A stretch of 64,000 bases of DNA, taken from contig JAUIAH010000001.1 in assembly GCA_030425385.1 (NCBI GenBank), positions 682,001-746,000 of the forward strand, given 5' to 3'. This document shows, in pieces, positions 18,756-27,688 of this stretch (position 1 is the first letter of the stretch; each line of letters opens with the position of its first letter). A program made the translations under genes and the position numbers. The notes under the pieces were generated by a model. That model saw only the letters and a program-made list of their open reading frames with translations. It did no database searches and was not told where the DNA came from. The DNA is from Verrucomicrobiia bacterium. Its GTDB lineage: Bacteria > Verrucomicrobiota > Verrucomicrobiia > Verrucomicrobiales > DEV007.

Positions 18756-19827
18756 CATCTTAACCCTCAGCATCGTCCTTTCGCTTTCTTCGACATGGGC
18801 GCAAAGTGTCAGCGAATCCGAAGTCTTTGCTAACTTCCTCAAGGACCTCAAGGCCAATGAGGAGATCCCTGCGGAACGGAAGGAGGATACGTTAAAGGCG
18901 ATTGCCGATTTGCAATCCTCGGATGGGTCATTGGACCACACCTTTGGAAATGCTGTCCAGGCGCTGCACCCGGAATTAGCAGAGGCTCTGGCCGATACCG
19001 CTAAAGGCAACGGACACGCTGGCTTGCAGGCCCTCTACAAGCTCAGCCGCTCGGAAGATCCTTACCTCGCGGCCGAGGCAGCCTACTCCATGGCGCGTAC
19101 ACTCTTCTCGCAACAACGTTATGAAGAATGCCTTCCTTTCTTAGAGCGCCTCCGAGGCGATCTCAGCGCCCACACGGTGCGGCAAGGGAACGTGCTCTAC
19201 TATCAGGGCATCGCCAAGGCCAATAGCCTTGATAAGGTCGATGCGATTGCCTTGTTAGCTCAGTTTTTAGAAGAATACCCCGACGCCTCCGATCGCCTGC
19301 GTCTCTCCGCGCAAGCTACCTTGGATGGCATCACGGGCGTGCTCGATGGTTCCATCGATGACATTGCCGATCACATGGATTTCTCTCATCGCCGCCTCAC
19401 CTTCGAAGACTCCGGGGATCAAACCCAGGAAGTTCAGGAGAGGATCGTGGCGATGTTAGACAAGATCATCAAGGATGCGGAGGAACAACAGCAACAGCAG
19501 CAACAGCAGCAACAACAACAAAGTGGGAGCGGGCAGGGCCAAGAGCAGCAACAGGCCAATCAGCAGCAGGGAGCCGGGGAAGGCCAAACGGCCGGTGGCA
19601 ATGCCAACGCTCAGAATGATCCTGACAAGGTTCGCAATCTCCGTGGAGCCGCCAAGAGTGCCTGGGATGATCTCCGCAAGCGCGACCGCGAAACGGATGC
19701 CCTTTCGGGATTGAAGTCCAAGTACCCACCACGCTATCGCGAACTGGTGGAGCAGTATTTCAAGGACTTGCAACAGGGTGAAGACGGCGAGGCAAGTGAC
19801 GACTCCGAGACGGAACCCCAGCCGTGA
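18742..19827 (+). CDS. Secreted TPR protein with polyglutamine linker
   Basis: 361 residues with a signal peptide (cleavage near TWAQ). Residues ~85-200 contain TPR-like helices (YLAAEAAYSMARTLFSQQRY and YYQGIAKANSLDKVDAIALL). A Gln/Gly linker at ~250-290 opens with twelve consecutive Gln encoded by mixed CAA and CAG codons. The C-terminal part has the signature 'PPRYRELVEQYFKDLQ', a segment that recurs in VWA/TPR proteins of Bat-type clusters, where TPR subunits partner VWA proteins. It overlaps the previous gene by 14 bp and the next by 4 bp, so it is firmly part of the operon. Confidence 0.75.
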   Translation: MQLTSILTLSIVLSLSSTWAQSVSESEVFANFLKDLKANEEIPAERKEDTLKAIADLQSSDGSLDHTFGNAVQALHPELAEALADTAKGNGHAGLQALYKLSRSEDPYLAAEAAYSMARTLFSQQRYEECLPFLERLRGDLSAHTVRQGNVLYYQGIAKANSLDKVDAIALLAQFLEEYPDASDRLRLSAQATLDGITGVLDGSIDDIADHMDFSHRRLTFEDSGDQTQEVQERIVAMLDKIIKDAEEQQQQQQQQQQQQSGSGQGQEQQQANQQQGAGEGQTAGGNANAQNDPDKVRNLRGAAKSAWDDLRKRDRETDALSGLKSKYPPRYRELVEQYFKDLQQGEDGEASDDSETEPQP

Positions 19828-21023
19828 GCATGCCCACCCAATCCTGGATCGTCCTCGCCGCCATGACGATCCTGACACTCGTCCATTCCCAGGCGGACAA
19901 GATCATCACGCTGGAGGGCGATGTCTTGCAAGCGGACGTCGCGTCGATCGGTTCTGACCAGCAGGTAGCTCTTAAAGGAGAAGGGGCCTGGCCTTTGGAG
20001 AAACTGCGTGCCATTGTCCCTGCTACCCAGGCAGAAGACGTTGATCCTGCTCCCTACACGGTCTGGCTCACCAATGGCAGCCGCTTCTCTACCCGCGTCC
20101 TGCAACTCGATGAGGAAACCTATCATTTAGACAATCCCGTCCTCGGGAAACTTGCTGTGCCGATCGATCTTGTGTGGGGTGTTCGTTTAGGCATGGCGAA
20201 TCCCGACTCCCGCTTTGCTCGATCAGTGCGTGTCATGGAGGAGGAGTTGATCGAGGACATCATCTACGTCACGGGCACGGGCACCACGGAACTTCAGGAA
20301 GTGAATGGACTCATTGAAGAGCTCGATCAGGAAGGTCTGACCTTTGACCAAGAGGGAGAATTGAAAGTGCTCCCTGCCGGACAGGTGCATGGCGTCCTCC
20401 TCGCTTCGCCCTCCTTTCAGCCAGAGAGCGAGTCCTGGATCACCGCGCGCCTTTCGCTTAGCGACAGCTCACTTATTTCTGGCAATATCACCAAGATGGA
20501 GAGTGGCGAGATCGGCATCGATCTTGGAATGGACCTCACCATCACCCTCCCGTGGGCGCAGATTCGCCGCCTCACCGTCGAATCCGATCTCTTGCATTAC
20601 GCCTCTGATTTGCAACCGACAGAAGCCGTCACCGAAGCGATCTATGCCTTGCCGCGTACCTGGAAACGTGACCTCAACGTGCGCGGCAATCCGCTCAGCC
20701 TCGGACCGGAGCGTTTTGAGAAAGGCCTCGGTGTCGCTTCTGGCACCGAGCTTACCTTCGCGAATGATGCGGAATACACCCTCTTCACTGCTACCATCGG
20801 TATCGACGCGCAGCGTGAGCGTGGCGATTGTGACTTTGTTATTCGCTCCGGGAAGGAGGAGCTCTATCGTCAGCGCCTGCGCAGTGGTGAGCCCTCGCAA
20901 TTTGTCAGAATTCCCGTCAAGGACCTTGCCGCCATCACGTTGACAGTCGAGCCTGGCCTTGAGGGGCTTGACCTCGCCGATGACGCCAACTGGTGCGAAG
21001 CCTGTTTCATCCAACTCGATTGA
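19824..21023 (+). CDS. Secreted NPCBM-domain protein, last gene of the MoxR operon
   Basis: A 399-residue exported protein. A GTG at 19824 overlaps the previous stop (GTGA), while an ATG at 19830 follows two codons later; either could be used. The signal peptide ends near HSQA. Residues ~275-399 form an NPCBM/NEW2 domain (galactose-binding-like beta sandwich) of the kind appended to glycosidases and secreted proteins of planctomycetes: 'NVRGNPLSLGPERFEKGLG', the 'GID' strand, then 'DLADDANW' with a final 'CEACFIQLD'. This suggests carbohydrate or cell-wall binding. A decayed copy of its 3' end lies at about 22869-22978. Confidence 0.8.
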   Translation: MSMPTQSWIVLAAMTILTLVHSQADKIITLEGDVLQADVASIGSDQQVALKGEGAWPLEKLRAIVPATQAEDVDPAPYTVWLTNGSRFSTRVLQLDEETYHLDNPVLGKLAVPIDLVWGVRLGMANPDSRFARSVRVMEEELIEDIIYVTGTGTTELQEVNGLIEELDQEGLTFDQEGELKVLPAGQVHGVLLASPSFQPESESWITARLSLSDSSLISGNITKMESGEIGIDLGMDLTITLPWAQIRRLTVESDLLHYASDLQPTEAVTEAIYALPRTWKRDLNVRGNPLSLGPERFEKGLGVASGTELTFANDAEYTLFTATIGIDAQRERGDCDFVIRSGKEELYRQRLRSGEPSQFVRIPVKDLAAITLTVEPGLEGLDLADDANWCEACFIQLD

Positions 21024-21063
21024 CTTAAGATCAAGAATAAAGAAATGAGACGTCGTGATTTGA

Positions 21064-21315
21064 TCATTGAAGTAGACCAGGAAACGCTTCTTCAGATGCT
21101 CCCGTCGTTGGCCCTGAGTAACTATTCTCCATAGGGCTAGAGGCTTCCGAACCAATTTCCTCCGTGAGTCTAGGAAAAGCTAGGCCTCCTGATTGATTTG
21201 GTTCTTTTTGTTCGTCCTTAGGCGTCTCTCGAATTCTGTCAGTATGCGTGCAAGCTGCAGACAAGAGCGCGATTAAACTAAGTGCTAGTATCTGTGTAAG
21301 GTGTTTCTTCGTCAT
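21064..21315 (-). CDS. Small lipoprotein of the AT-rich island
   Basis: 83 residues with a classic lipoprotein signal: positive N-terminus, hydrophobic core and lipobox LSAAC (Cys22). The short mature part is hydrophilic and rich in Glu, Ser and Pro, with no recognisable domain. A good ribosome-binding site (GAGAGGG) precedes the ATG. It follows the 399-residue gene by 33 bp on the same strand, so the two form an operon. Base composition is clearly more AT-rich than in the MoxR operon that ends 40 bp away and faces it tail-to-tail. Confidence 0.6.
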   Translation of the reverse strand: MTKKHLTQILALSLIALLSAACTHTDRIRETPKDEQKEPNQSGGLAFPRLTEEIGSEASSPMENSYSGPTTGASEEAFPGLLQ

Positions 21316-21348
21316 GGTATTTGACCCTCTCGATTGATCAATGTTATC

Positions 21349-22548
21349 TCAGCGTCGTTTCGCTAATTCAGCATTGAGCCGTTGACTCGCTATGGTTATT
21401 CCTATCATCCTTAAGTTATCCTTCTTAGTTATTTCCTTAAATGATGGCGTCGAGTCCTTAAAGACCAGCCCTAACGCGTCGTCGACCATCTTCAAAGCAG
21501 CAAATGCTTTCGGAGCCATTGCGAGAGCGCCTTCAACGATCCTCCCTATAGTTGGAAAAGCCCCCGTTTTTACAATGTCCTCTTTTATTACTCTCTCTCT
21601 GATAATCTCCATTCCTTTATAGTTAACTACAGAGGAAAGAGTTTGCGCTCCCATGAAATAAAAAGGAACGCCAAATAGCTCCTCGCCTCGCTCAAGTGCT
21701 AACCGCGTCGTCGCGGTCGGATGCGTTAAATTAAGACTGCGTTGATCTATCATTTGGGGAAGGTTGTAAGGAAGTCTCATCTTTAGGTGTCTAATCGTTT
21801 CTGTTACTCCTTGGCGACCCTCAGCTCCATCAGGAAGAGCCGAAAGCTCTGTTCTGAACTCTTCGATCTGTCTCCATAGATTCGCTGCCTTCTGTTTCTC
21901 GTCTGGTGTAGCCAAAGGGTTCTCAACCAGAGCAGTCGGGACATATATTAGTACCACGTCATGGAATCCAAATGTACTTATCTCTATTGCATGGTCTTTC
22001 CCTTTTTCGTAAAAATAGTCATGTGTTGCGACGTCCAATCCTGCGTGAGGCCTTTTATCGAAACGTCGTCGCTCATCGTAGTGTGTTATTAGACTGTTCG
22101 TCGAAAGCACACTACGCAAGATGCCTCCTCCTCCATGCGCGACATTCTCTAGTTGGATTGTGCCATAACGGATAACATTGGACCTGCTTCCGGTCTTATA
22201 TTCACTATCTTTTGAGCTCCCTCGAAACGAAAGTGAGTTCGAAGGCAATCCCTGAATGAACGGATTGGGATAGAAAGGGTCAATAAATGATCTTAATGTA
22301 AAAAAGACTAATTTATCATCTTCCGTACCAAGACACACTGCTCTAATCAGTTTCTCATGCTCGATTAGTTTGCCGTCTTTATCCGTGCGAGGCCGCCGCC
22401 ATGTAGGAGAGTCGTGCTCGAACCCTACGACGCAGTCAACTTTAAGGCTCCAAGTAGAATTCCTTATCTTGGCGACAACCGATTCATCAGCGCTTAACGT
22501 GGAACCAAGGATTGCTCCAACTAGCATACTTACTATTGCCTTGTACAT
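21349..22548 (-). CDS. Secreted protein of unknown function
   Basis: A 399-residue product with a signal peptide (hydrophobic residues 3-17, cleavage near LSA). The body has alternating beta-like and helical stretches. I see no known catalytic motif and do not recognise the family. A purine-rich ribosome-binding site (AAAGGGA) lies 7 bases before the ATG. Visible features include a Gly-run 'AHGGGGILRS' near residue 140 and an amphipathic helical C-terminus. Codon use and GC content differ from the flanking high-GC genes, and the gene runs against them, which with the neighbouring pseudogene fragment suggests acquisition by transfer or insertion (inference). Confidence 0.6.
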   Translation of the reverse strand: MYKAIVSMLVGAILGSTLSADESVVAKIRNSTWSLKVDCVVGFEHDSPTWRRPRTDKDGKLIEHEKLIRAVCLGTEDDKLVFFTLRSFIDPFYPNPFIQGLPSNSLSFRGSSKDSEYKTGSRSNVIRYGTIQLENVAHGGGGILRSVLSTNSLITHYDERRRFDKRPHAGLDVATHDYFYEKGKDHAIEISTFGFHDVVLIYVPTALVENPLATPDEKQKAANLWRQIEEFRTELSALPDGAEGRQGVTETIRHLKMRLPYNLPQMIDQRSLNLTHPTATTRLALERGEELFGVPFYFMGAQTLSSVVNYKGMEIIRERVIKEDIVKTGAFPTIGRIVEGALAMAPKAFAALKMVDDALGLVFKDSTPSFKEITKKDNLRMIGITIASQRLNAELAKRR

Positions 22549-22596
22549 GTCAAATCCCTTTTATTTACACTCTTGGAGAATTTCAGACTATTCTGA

Positions 22597-22630
22597 ACTC
22601 CCATTCACTTTTTTCAAAAAGAAAGGGAGT
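22597..22630. repeat. Inverted repeat upstream of the unknown secreted gene
   Basis: ACTCCC at 22597-22602 pairs with GGGAGT at 22625-22630, and the interior contains a T-run and an A-run (TTTTTTC / AAAAAGAAA) that extend the stem. It begins ~50 bp upstream of the minus-strand start at 22548, so it could be a regulatory hairpin of that gene. It may equally be chance in an AT-rich stretch. The remaining sequence to about 22800 holds no gene that I can support. Confidence 0.35.
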
Positions 22631-22868
22631 GTCAACATTTTTTTCGACGAGTTAAAGTACTCGTGAGCAAAAGGGTGATTCCTCACTAGCCCAGTACCCG
22701 GAATCAAGAGCAGACTGGTTGGAAATAGCCATCAGAAAAGATCCCGCAATCTAGTAATTAGGAATCACGCGGCTGCTCTCCGCACTCTCCCCCGACAGCT
22801 CAAAGATTACAAGAATCGAGATGAGGATCTTTTCCTTTCTCAAAAATCCCAATAGGACTCATTCTAAG

Positions 22869-22978
22869 ATGCCTGTCGACGCCCTTTCCTCCATCACCCT
22901 GGCAGTAAAGCCGGTATCAAGGGCCTGAATTCGCCTGTGACGCCAATTGGTGCGATGCTTGTTCATCCAACTCGACTG
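22869..22978 (+). pseudogene. Decayed copy of the 3' end of the NPCBM gene
   Basis: This segment aligns with the last ~110 bases of the gene at 19824-21023 (about 20913-21023). The two copies end with nearly the same sequence (TGACGCCAAYTGGTGCGA..., then TTCATCCAACTCGA). Read with small frame corrections it gives PVDALSSITLAVKP against PVKDLAAITLTVEP, then DANWCDAC against DANWCEAC, then FIQLD. At least three single-base shifts and an in-frame TGA destroy the frame. The amino-acid replacements are mostly conservative, so the copy was once a functional paralogue and not a recent fragment. Weaker similarity (D-E-D-L-F against K-E-E-L-Y) extends upstream to about 22805. Confidence 0.8.
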
Positions 22979-23050
22979 TACATTCCGAATCTTCAAAGGA
23001 CCTACCACTTCTACAAGGACGGCATCTAGTCCCCGGTATCATTCACCCAT

Positions 23051-23800
23051 TCACCCGCCGATGAGCAGGTGCTGGAGGTAATGAAGTTCGTCTTCGATGT
23101 CGTCTTCCGGCCCTAGCGTCATGGCGATCTCTTCGCGCAGGAGAGCACGGAATTGCTTTCGGAATCGCGTCACCTGAGTGCGTGCAGCCCCGACACTGAT
23201 TTCCAAGATACTGGCAATGTCGCCATAGTCCAACCGGCTACCACCTAGACTCAGTGCCGGTTCTAGAGCCGCGAACATGGTCTCTTTCCCTCCTAGAGCA
23301 TACTCGTGGCGGAGGCGCTTGACCGCGTTCTCGAATGTCTGGCTGGCCCAGCGCTGATCAAAGTAATGCTCGGGATCTTGGTCGGTTCCTGGGTCCACGG
23401 CATAGCGGGCCTCAGCGTCTTCCGTCTCTAGCGAAAGGATGGTATTGCCTCCTCCTCTCTTCTCGGCAGTGGCCTTGCGCCAGTCACTCGTGAGATAGTG
23501 CTGCATGGAGGTGAGGAGATAAGATCGGAGCTTTCCCTGATCGCGCTCAGCGATCTTGGGGAGGCTTTCATTGGCGAGCAGGCGATGAAAGAAACCTTGA
23601 GTGAGGTCCTCGGCATCGGGCTTGGTCAATCCGCGTTTCCTTGCATAAGCATAAAGGGGATACCAATAGAGTTTGCAAAGCTGCGCCATGGCCTGTTGGC
23701 GATTCTCCTCCGTGGCATCGTTCAATGATTGGATCAGGCTCCACCGGGTCGGAGGAAAGGCAGATGCGGATGCGTTCTCGGATGATTCAGGCACGGGCAA
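23051..23800 (-). CDS. ECF-family RNA polymerase sigma factor, kinase-associated type
   Basis: A 249-residue sigma factor. The region-2 core is recognisable (LYWYPLYAYARKRG, then DAEDLTQGFFHRLL, the usual '-10' recognition helix), and region 4 carries a helix-turn-helix (YGDIASILEISVGAARTQVTRFRKQF). Compared with minimal ECF factors it has a long linker between regions 2 and 4 and an acidic C-terminal extension, features of planctomycete and verrucomicrobial ECF groups found next to Ser/Thr kinases. No anti-sigma gene is adjacent. It lies 66 bp downstream of the kinase gene on the same strand, so activity could be set by phosphorylation from that kinase (inference). Confidence 0.88.
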   Translation of the reverse strand: MPVPESSENASASAFPPTRWSLIQSLNDATEENRQQAMAQLCKLYWYPLYAYARKRGLTKPDAEDLTQGFFHRLLANESLPKIAERDQGKLRSYLLTSMQHYLTSDWRKATAEKRGGGNTILSLETEDAEARYAVDPGTDQDPEHYFDQRWASQTFENAVKRLRHEYALGGKETMFAALEPALSLGGSRLDYGDIASILEISVGAARTQVTRFRKQFRALLREEIAMTLGPEDDIEDELHYLQHLLIGG

Positions 23801-23866
23801 GAGAGTTTTGATAACACAGAGGCCGCAACTTGAGCGAGAGCGAAGTTGGGTGGTCGCGGCCTGCCG

Positions 23867-26800
23867 TCATTCCCACGGCGCGGAAGCTGGGCGATCCGAT
23901 GGCAATTCACCAAACCAACGGATCCAACGCACGAGTCGTCCCACATCCCCATCCGGATCCTGCCGAAGACGGATCGCATCCCGTTGCTCGCGGTAAGCGC
24001 GATAGGATGCCGCCTCCAAGGCACCTTCCGCATTCACCCGTCGCTCCACGATGGCCTCCAAGTAGTCGAGGGACCAGTCAGGCAAGGGTGTGTCGACAGG
24101 AGCAAGGGGGCGAACGGTGGCCCGTCCCGTCCGTGGGGCTACTGCTAGGATGGGGCGCGTGGGATGGGTGGCTAATCCTTGGAGCCCTCCCGAGATGGTC
24201 GCGCCCACATGGATGAACTGGCCGGTGGGCACATGCCAGAGCCGCGGGTAGGGATCGCCCGTGGTGCCCGTCCATATCCAGCGACCTTCTGGCGTTCCGG
24301 CGAGCCTTCTTACGGGATGAGTGTGTCTCAAACCTCCGTGAACCGGCTTGCCCGTCTCCAGTTCCCAGCTGTGTAGCATCCCACTCGCGAAGCCCCCAGC
24401 ATGAAGGTAGCGCTGCGCAGGGCCGATCGATACCCACGGCGCCTCGGGTTCATCTGTTCGGTTTGGTGGTAGCGTGAGGGCGTGTTTCAATTGATCGGCT
24501 TGAGGATCCCAGACGCCTAGGCTGCCCTCGGTATCAACAAAGGCCAGCCATTGATCGTCGTGGCTCAGGTGAAGAGAACGCATGGTGCTTGCAGGTCTGT
24601 CCATGGCCATCTTTTCGAGGGTCGTCTCATCCAAGCGGAAGAGACCTTCTTCACTTCTTCCCAGGTAGGCAATCTTGGGATTCTTGCTAGACCACTGCAT
24701 GGGAGGACGGAGCGCCGAAGGCGTGCCACGCCAATGGTGTAGAGGGCGTGACTCTGACACTTGCCACAACACGAGATCGCCATTCTTGAGAGCGACAAGC
24801 AAGCGTTCTCCATCAGGGCTAGGCGCCAGGGAGGTCACCTCCTCCTGGTGGGGAAACGGCCCTTTCTGCTCACCCGATGAAACGTGCATCAGGAACACGT
24901 CGCCGCCCTCGTATGCCACGGCTGCCCGCACGTGATCGCGTGTGAAGACAAGGCGCTTCACCGTTCTGTCCAGGGGCAGTTCAGGGCCGCTTCGTTTCCC
25001 TGACGGAATGGCGAATGTCTGGAGGGCACTTCCATCCTGACGCACGCCCAACACTCTATCGGAGTCGTTGAGGAATCCGACGTACTGAAGCGGTGCCCCA
25101 TTTCCGAGAGGCTGCAGCGCCATGGCTCCCTGCCGCGCTCGGCGAAAGGCGATCGATTGCCCCTCGAGCAGCGCGCAGGCTTCCTGCTCATGGCGTCCCG
25201 CAAGCACTTGCAATGGCGCCTGCGAACGCAAGGGAATGGCATACCCCGATTCACGCTGGACGCTCAGATAGTGAAGCGCGTGTTGATCCGTGACGGAGAT
25301 CAGCGCTTCCCCTTGGTTGATGAAATGCACCTGACGCACCGTGCCCTGATGGATACACGAAGCTTCGCGCCGCCCTGTGCGAAGGTCCCAAACGCGGGCG
25401 CGTTCAAACCCGGCCGTGGCGATCCAATGGCCATTCGGGGCGAAGTCGAGATCATGAACTGGACCGTCATGGACGGGCAATGTCATGGGGTCGCGATCGC
25501 TATCCATGCGGGTGTAGACTAACATCCCGCCAGCAGTGCCTGCGGCAAGGTAGGTGCCTTCTGGGGAGAAGCGGAGGTGCCTCACGGAATCCTCCAGAAT
25601 CCATTGCAGGTCTCCGGACGATCCGTCTTCTAACAGAAACACGGTCACGCGGCGGCCAGCGGCGACCGCCACTAAATCTTGCCGGGGATGGGCCGCGAGC
25701 GCGACCTGAGACGCACGAAACCGCTCTTCCCAACGCACCGCGCCGCTTTCCCGATCAAAGACGGACACCGTGCCGTCTTGGAACGCGGCGATGACCAGTT
25801 GCCCACGACGATTGAATGCCAGGTCAGTGACCTCGCTGTTTACCGTGGCGCTCTTGAATCCTTTGCTCAGAACTTCGCGTTCCTCTTCCAGATCCACGAT
25901 CACGATCTCGCCGTGTGCGTCTGCCACGGCCAACCACCGTTCATCTTGCGAACCCGCAAGGCGCGTGATCGGGCGATTGGTGGCGAGGGTTGGACGGAAA
26001 GCCGTCCCTCGACGCACATGCAAGAATCGCAGGACGCCTGACTTGGTCGCACTTACTAACAGATTCTTTCCAGGCAGAACTGCCGTCGCTGTGATCGTCT
26101 CGCCGTGATCCACAGGAGCGGCCACCTGCCGAGGCCAGCGCGCGTGCGATAAGTAGTGCATCACTTTGGCACGGGAAACAGCATTCTCAGGGTCGTGCCG
26201 CAGGACGTGACAATGATAGGCGATGGCGTCTTGAAAGCGTTCGTCGCGAAAGGCTTCTTCTGCTTTTCGGAACGCATCGTCGACGTGGACGGCGTTTGCC
26301 CTGGAATCGGTCGAGACCGTCGGCGAAGCCGATGAGGGGCTTGCCGCTGGTCGCCACCAACTTACAAACGCGGCTCCGACGCCAAACATGAGCATGGCGA
26401 GTCCCGTCGAGAAGAGAGCCAGGCGGTGGCGCTTGCTCCAACGCCCTAACTGTTTCCCTAGCGTAGGCGGTCCTGCCAGAATTGGTTCATCAGCGAGGAA
26501 ACGGGCGATATCCTCCCCGAGCGATTCCGCACTTTGATAACGGTCCTCACGATCCTTGCCCAATGCCTTCAACGTGATCCAGTCGAGATCCTTGGCGAGC
26601 CAGCCGGATCGCGTCGATGGCCGCGGGGTCTCAGTATCGCAGATGCGTCGTAGCATCTCTTCGTAGGCCGCCTCGCGCAGAGCGTCGACGTCCAGAGGTG
26701 GCTTGCCTGTGAGCAGTTCATACAGGATCACTCCTAACGAATACACATCTGAGCGCGCATCCAGATCGAGGCTCGATCCTCCCGCTTGCTCCGGGCTCAT

Positions 26801-27478
26801 GTACTCTGGAGTGCCTAACCATTGCTGCGCATGGGTGAAGAGCGTGTGATCCGTGAGGCTCTGTTGCGTCGCCTTCGCGATGCCGAAGTCAATGATCTTG
26901 GGAAGAGGCCCATCTGGGGTGTCCGCGACCAGGATGTTGCTAGGCTTCAAGTCGCGATGGAGGATGCCCTTGAGATGGGCATGATGCACGCCCTGACAGA
27001 GTTGTTTGAAGAGGGCCAACCGTCCGGCAATGTCCAGCGACGCCGTCGTACAATACTCCGTGATGGGCACGCCCTCACAATACTCCATGACGAAGTAGGG
27101 GCGCCCTTTGTCCGTCTTCCCAGCATCATACACGCGGGCAATGCACGGGTGTTCCATCAGCGCCAGCGCCTGCTGTTCAGCTTCGAAACGAGCGATCACT
27201 TGAGCCGAATCCATGCCCGGCTTGAGGATCTTGAGAGCAACCTGGCGTCTCACCGGCTCGTATTGATTTGCCAAGTAGACGTGCCCGAAGCCACCTTCGC
27301 CCAGCAGCCGTGTGAGGCGATACCCGGGAACGTCTTCGTTGGGGAGCAGCAGGGCTCTCAAGGGGGCCACCTCGTCCAGATCATCGTCGAACAGGTGCTT
27401 GGCCAGACAGCGTGTGCACACCGCACCCGCAGAGGGGAGCGGCTGGGAGCATTCTGGACAATGGGTAGCGGCAGCCAT
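23867..27478 (-). CDS. Transmembrane Ser/Thr protein kinase with zinc ribbon and WD40 repeats
   Basis: A 1203-residue protein from the ATG at 27478 (the frame continues upstream, but the extra 50 residues are not kinase-like). Order of parts: a zinc-ribbon-like CPEC-x10-CTRC (~7-24); a Hanks-type kinase with glycine loop GEGGFG (60-65), Lys83, HRDLKPSN (Asp176) and DFG (197-199); a single membrane helix (~350-370); a short TPR-like segment; then WD40-type beta-propeller repeats (~450-1150, with 'VWDLRTGR' and 'LWHVPTGQ' blade ends). Cytoplasmic kinase and extracytoplasmic propeller is the likely topology. The ECF sigma gene follows directly. Confidence 0.93.
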   Translation of the reverse strand: MAAATHCPECSQPLPSAGAVCTRCLAKHLFDDDLDEVAPLRALLLPNEDVPGYRLTRLLGEGGFGHVYLANQYEPVRRQVALKILKPGMDSAQVIARFEAEQQALALMEHPCIARVYDAGKTDKGRPYFVMEYCEGVPITEYCTTASLDIAGRLALFKQLCQGVHHAHLKGILHRDLKPSNILVADTPDGPLPKIIDFGIAKATQQSLTDHTLFTHAQQWLGTPEYMSPEQAGGSSLDLDARSDVYSLGVILYELLTGKPPLDVDALREAAYEEMLRRICDTETPRPSTRSGWLAKDLDWITLKALGKDREDRYQSAESLGEDIARFLADEPILAGPPTLGKQLGRWSKRHRLALFSTGLAMLMFGVGAAFVSWWRPAASPSSASPTVSTDSRANAVHVDDAFRKAEEAFRDERFQDAIAYHCHVLRHDPENAVSRAKVMHYLSHARWPRQVAAPVDHGETITATAVLPGKNLLVSATKSGVLRFLHVRRGTAFRPTLATNRPITRLAGSQDERWLAVADAHGEIVIVDLEEEREVLSKGFKSATVNSEVTDLAFNRRGQLVIAAFQDGTVSVFDRESGAVRWEERFRASQVALAAHPRQDLVAVAAGRRVTVFLLEDGSSGDLQWILEDSVRHLRFSPEGTYLAAGTAGGMLVYTRMDSDRDPMTLPVHDGPVHDLDFAPNGHWIATAGFERARVWDLRTGRREASCIHQGTVRQVHFINQGEALISVTDQHALHYLSVQRESGYAIPLRSQAPLQVLAGRHEQEACALLEGQSIAFRRARQGAMALQPLGNGAPLQYVGFLNDSDRVLGVRQDGSALQTFAIPSGKRSGPELPLDRTVKRLVFTRDHVRAAVAYEGGDVFLMHVSSGEQKGPFPHQEEVTSLAPSPDGERLLVALKNGDLVLWQVSESRPLHHWRGTPSALRPPMQWSSKNPKIAYLGRSEEGLFRLDETTLEKMAMDRPASTMRSLHLSHDDQWLAFVDTEGSLGVWDPQADQLKHALTLPPNRTDEPEAPWVSIGPAQRYLHAGGFASGMLHSWELETGKPVHGGLRHTHPVRRLAGTPEGRWIWTGTTGDPYPRLWHVPTGQFIHVGATISGGLQGLATHPTRPILAVAPRTGRATVRPLAPVDTPLPDWSLDYLEAIVERRVNAEGALEAASYRAYREQRDAIRLRQDPDGDVGRLVRWIRWFGELPSDRPASAPWE

Positions 27479-27603
27479 CGGGGTGGGTCTGAGTGCGTGC
27501 AACGTCGAGGAGAGGCCCGCCCGCGCAAGTGAAAGCACTGGCACGCTGAGGCACGTCGCAGCGGCGAGAGCGAGGACGCATCCTTGAGAAGACGCGCGCC
27601 GAC

Positions 27604-27641
27604 TCACCCCTTCTGGCGAGGAAGTCACCCATTTGGGTGAT
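27604..27641. promoter_or_regulatory. Tandem palindrome upstream of the response-regulator operon
   Basis: A perfect palindrome TCACCCA-TT-TGGGTGA spans 27625-27640. A degenerate second copy, TCACCC-N4-TGGCGA, spans 27604-27619; the two start exactly 21 bp apart (two helical turns), as expected for cooperative dimers on one DNA face. The site lies between the divergent kinase gene (start 27478) and the response regulator (start 27689), 48 bp before the latter. Related palindromes with the same four-base spacer occur at 35271 and 39957. Candidate operator for the NarL-type regulator or another dimeric factor. Confidence 0.5.
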
Positions 27642-27688
27642 GCTTCACGGCCTCAGATCTGCTAGCAGAAGAATGAGGAAATGTTCTC

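Noticed and set aside
21349-22548. Unknown secreted protein considered as a phage, toxin or defence gene
   Set aside because: It has a signal peptide and no recognisable nuclease, toxin or phage motif; island origin alone is not evidence for defence.
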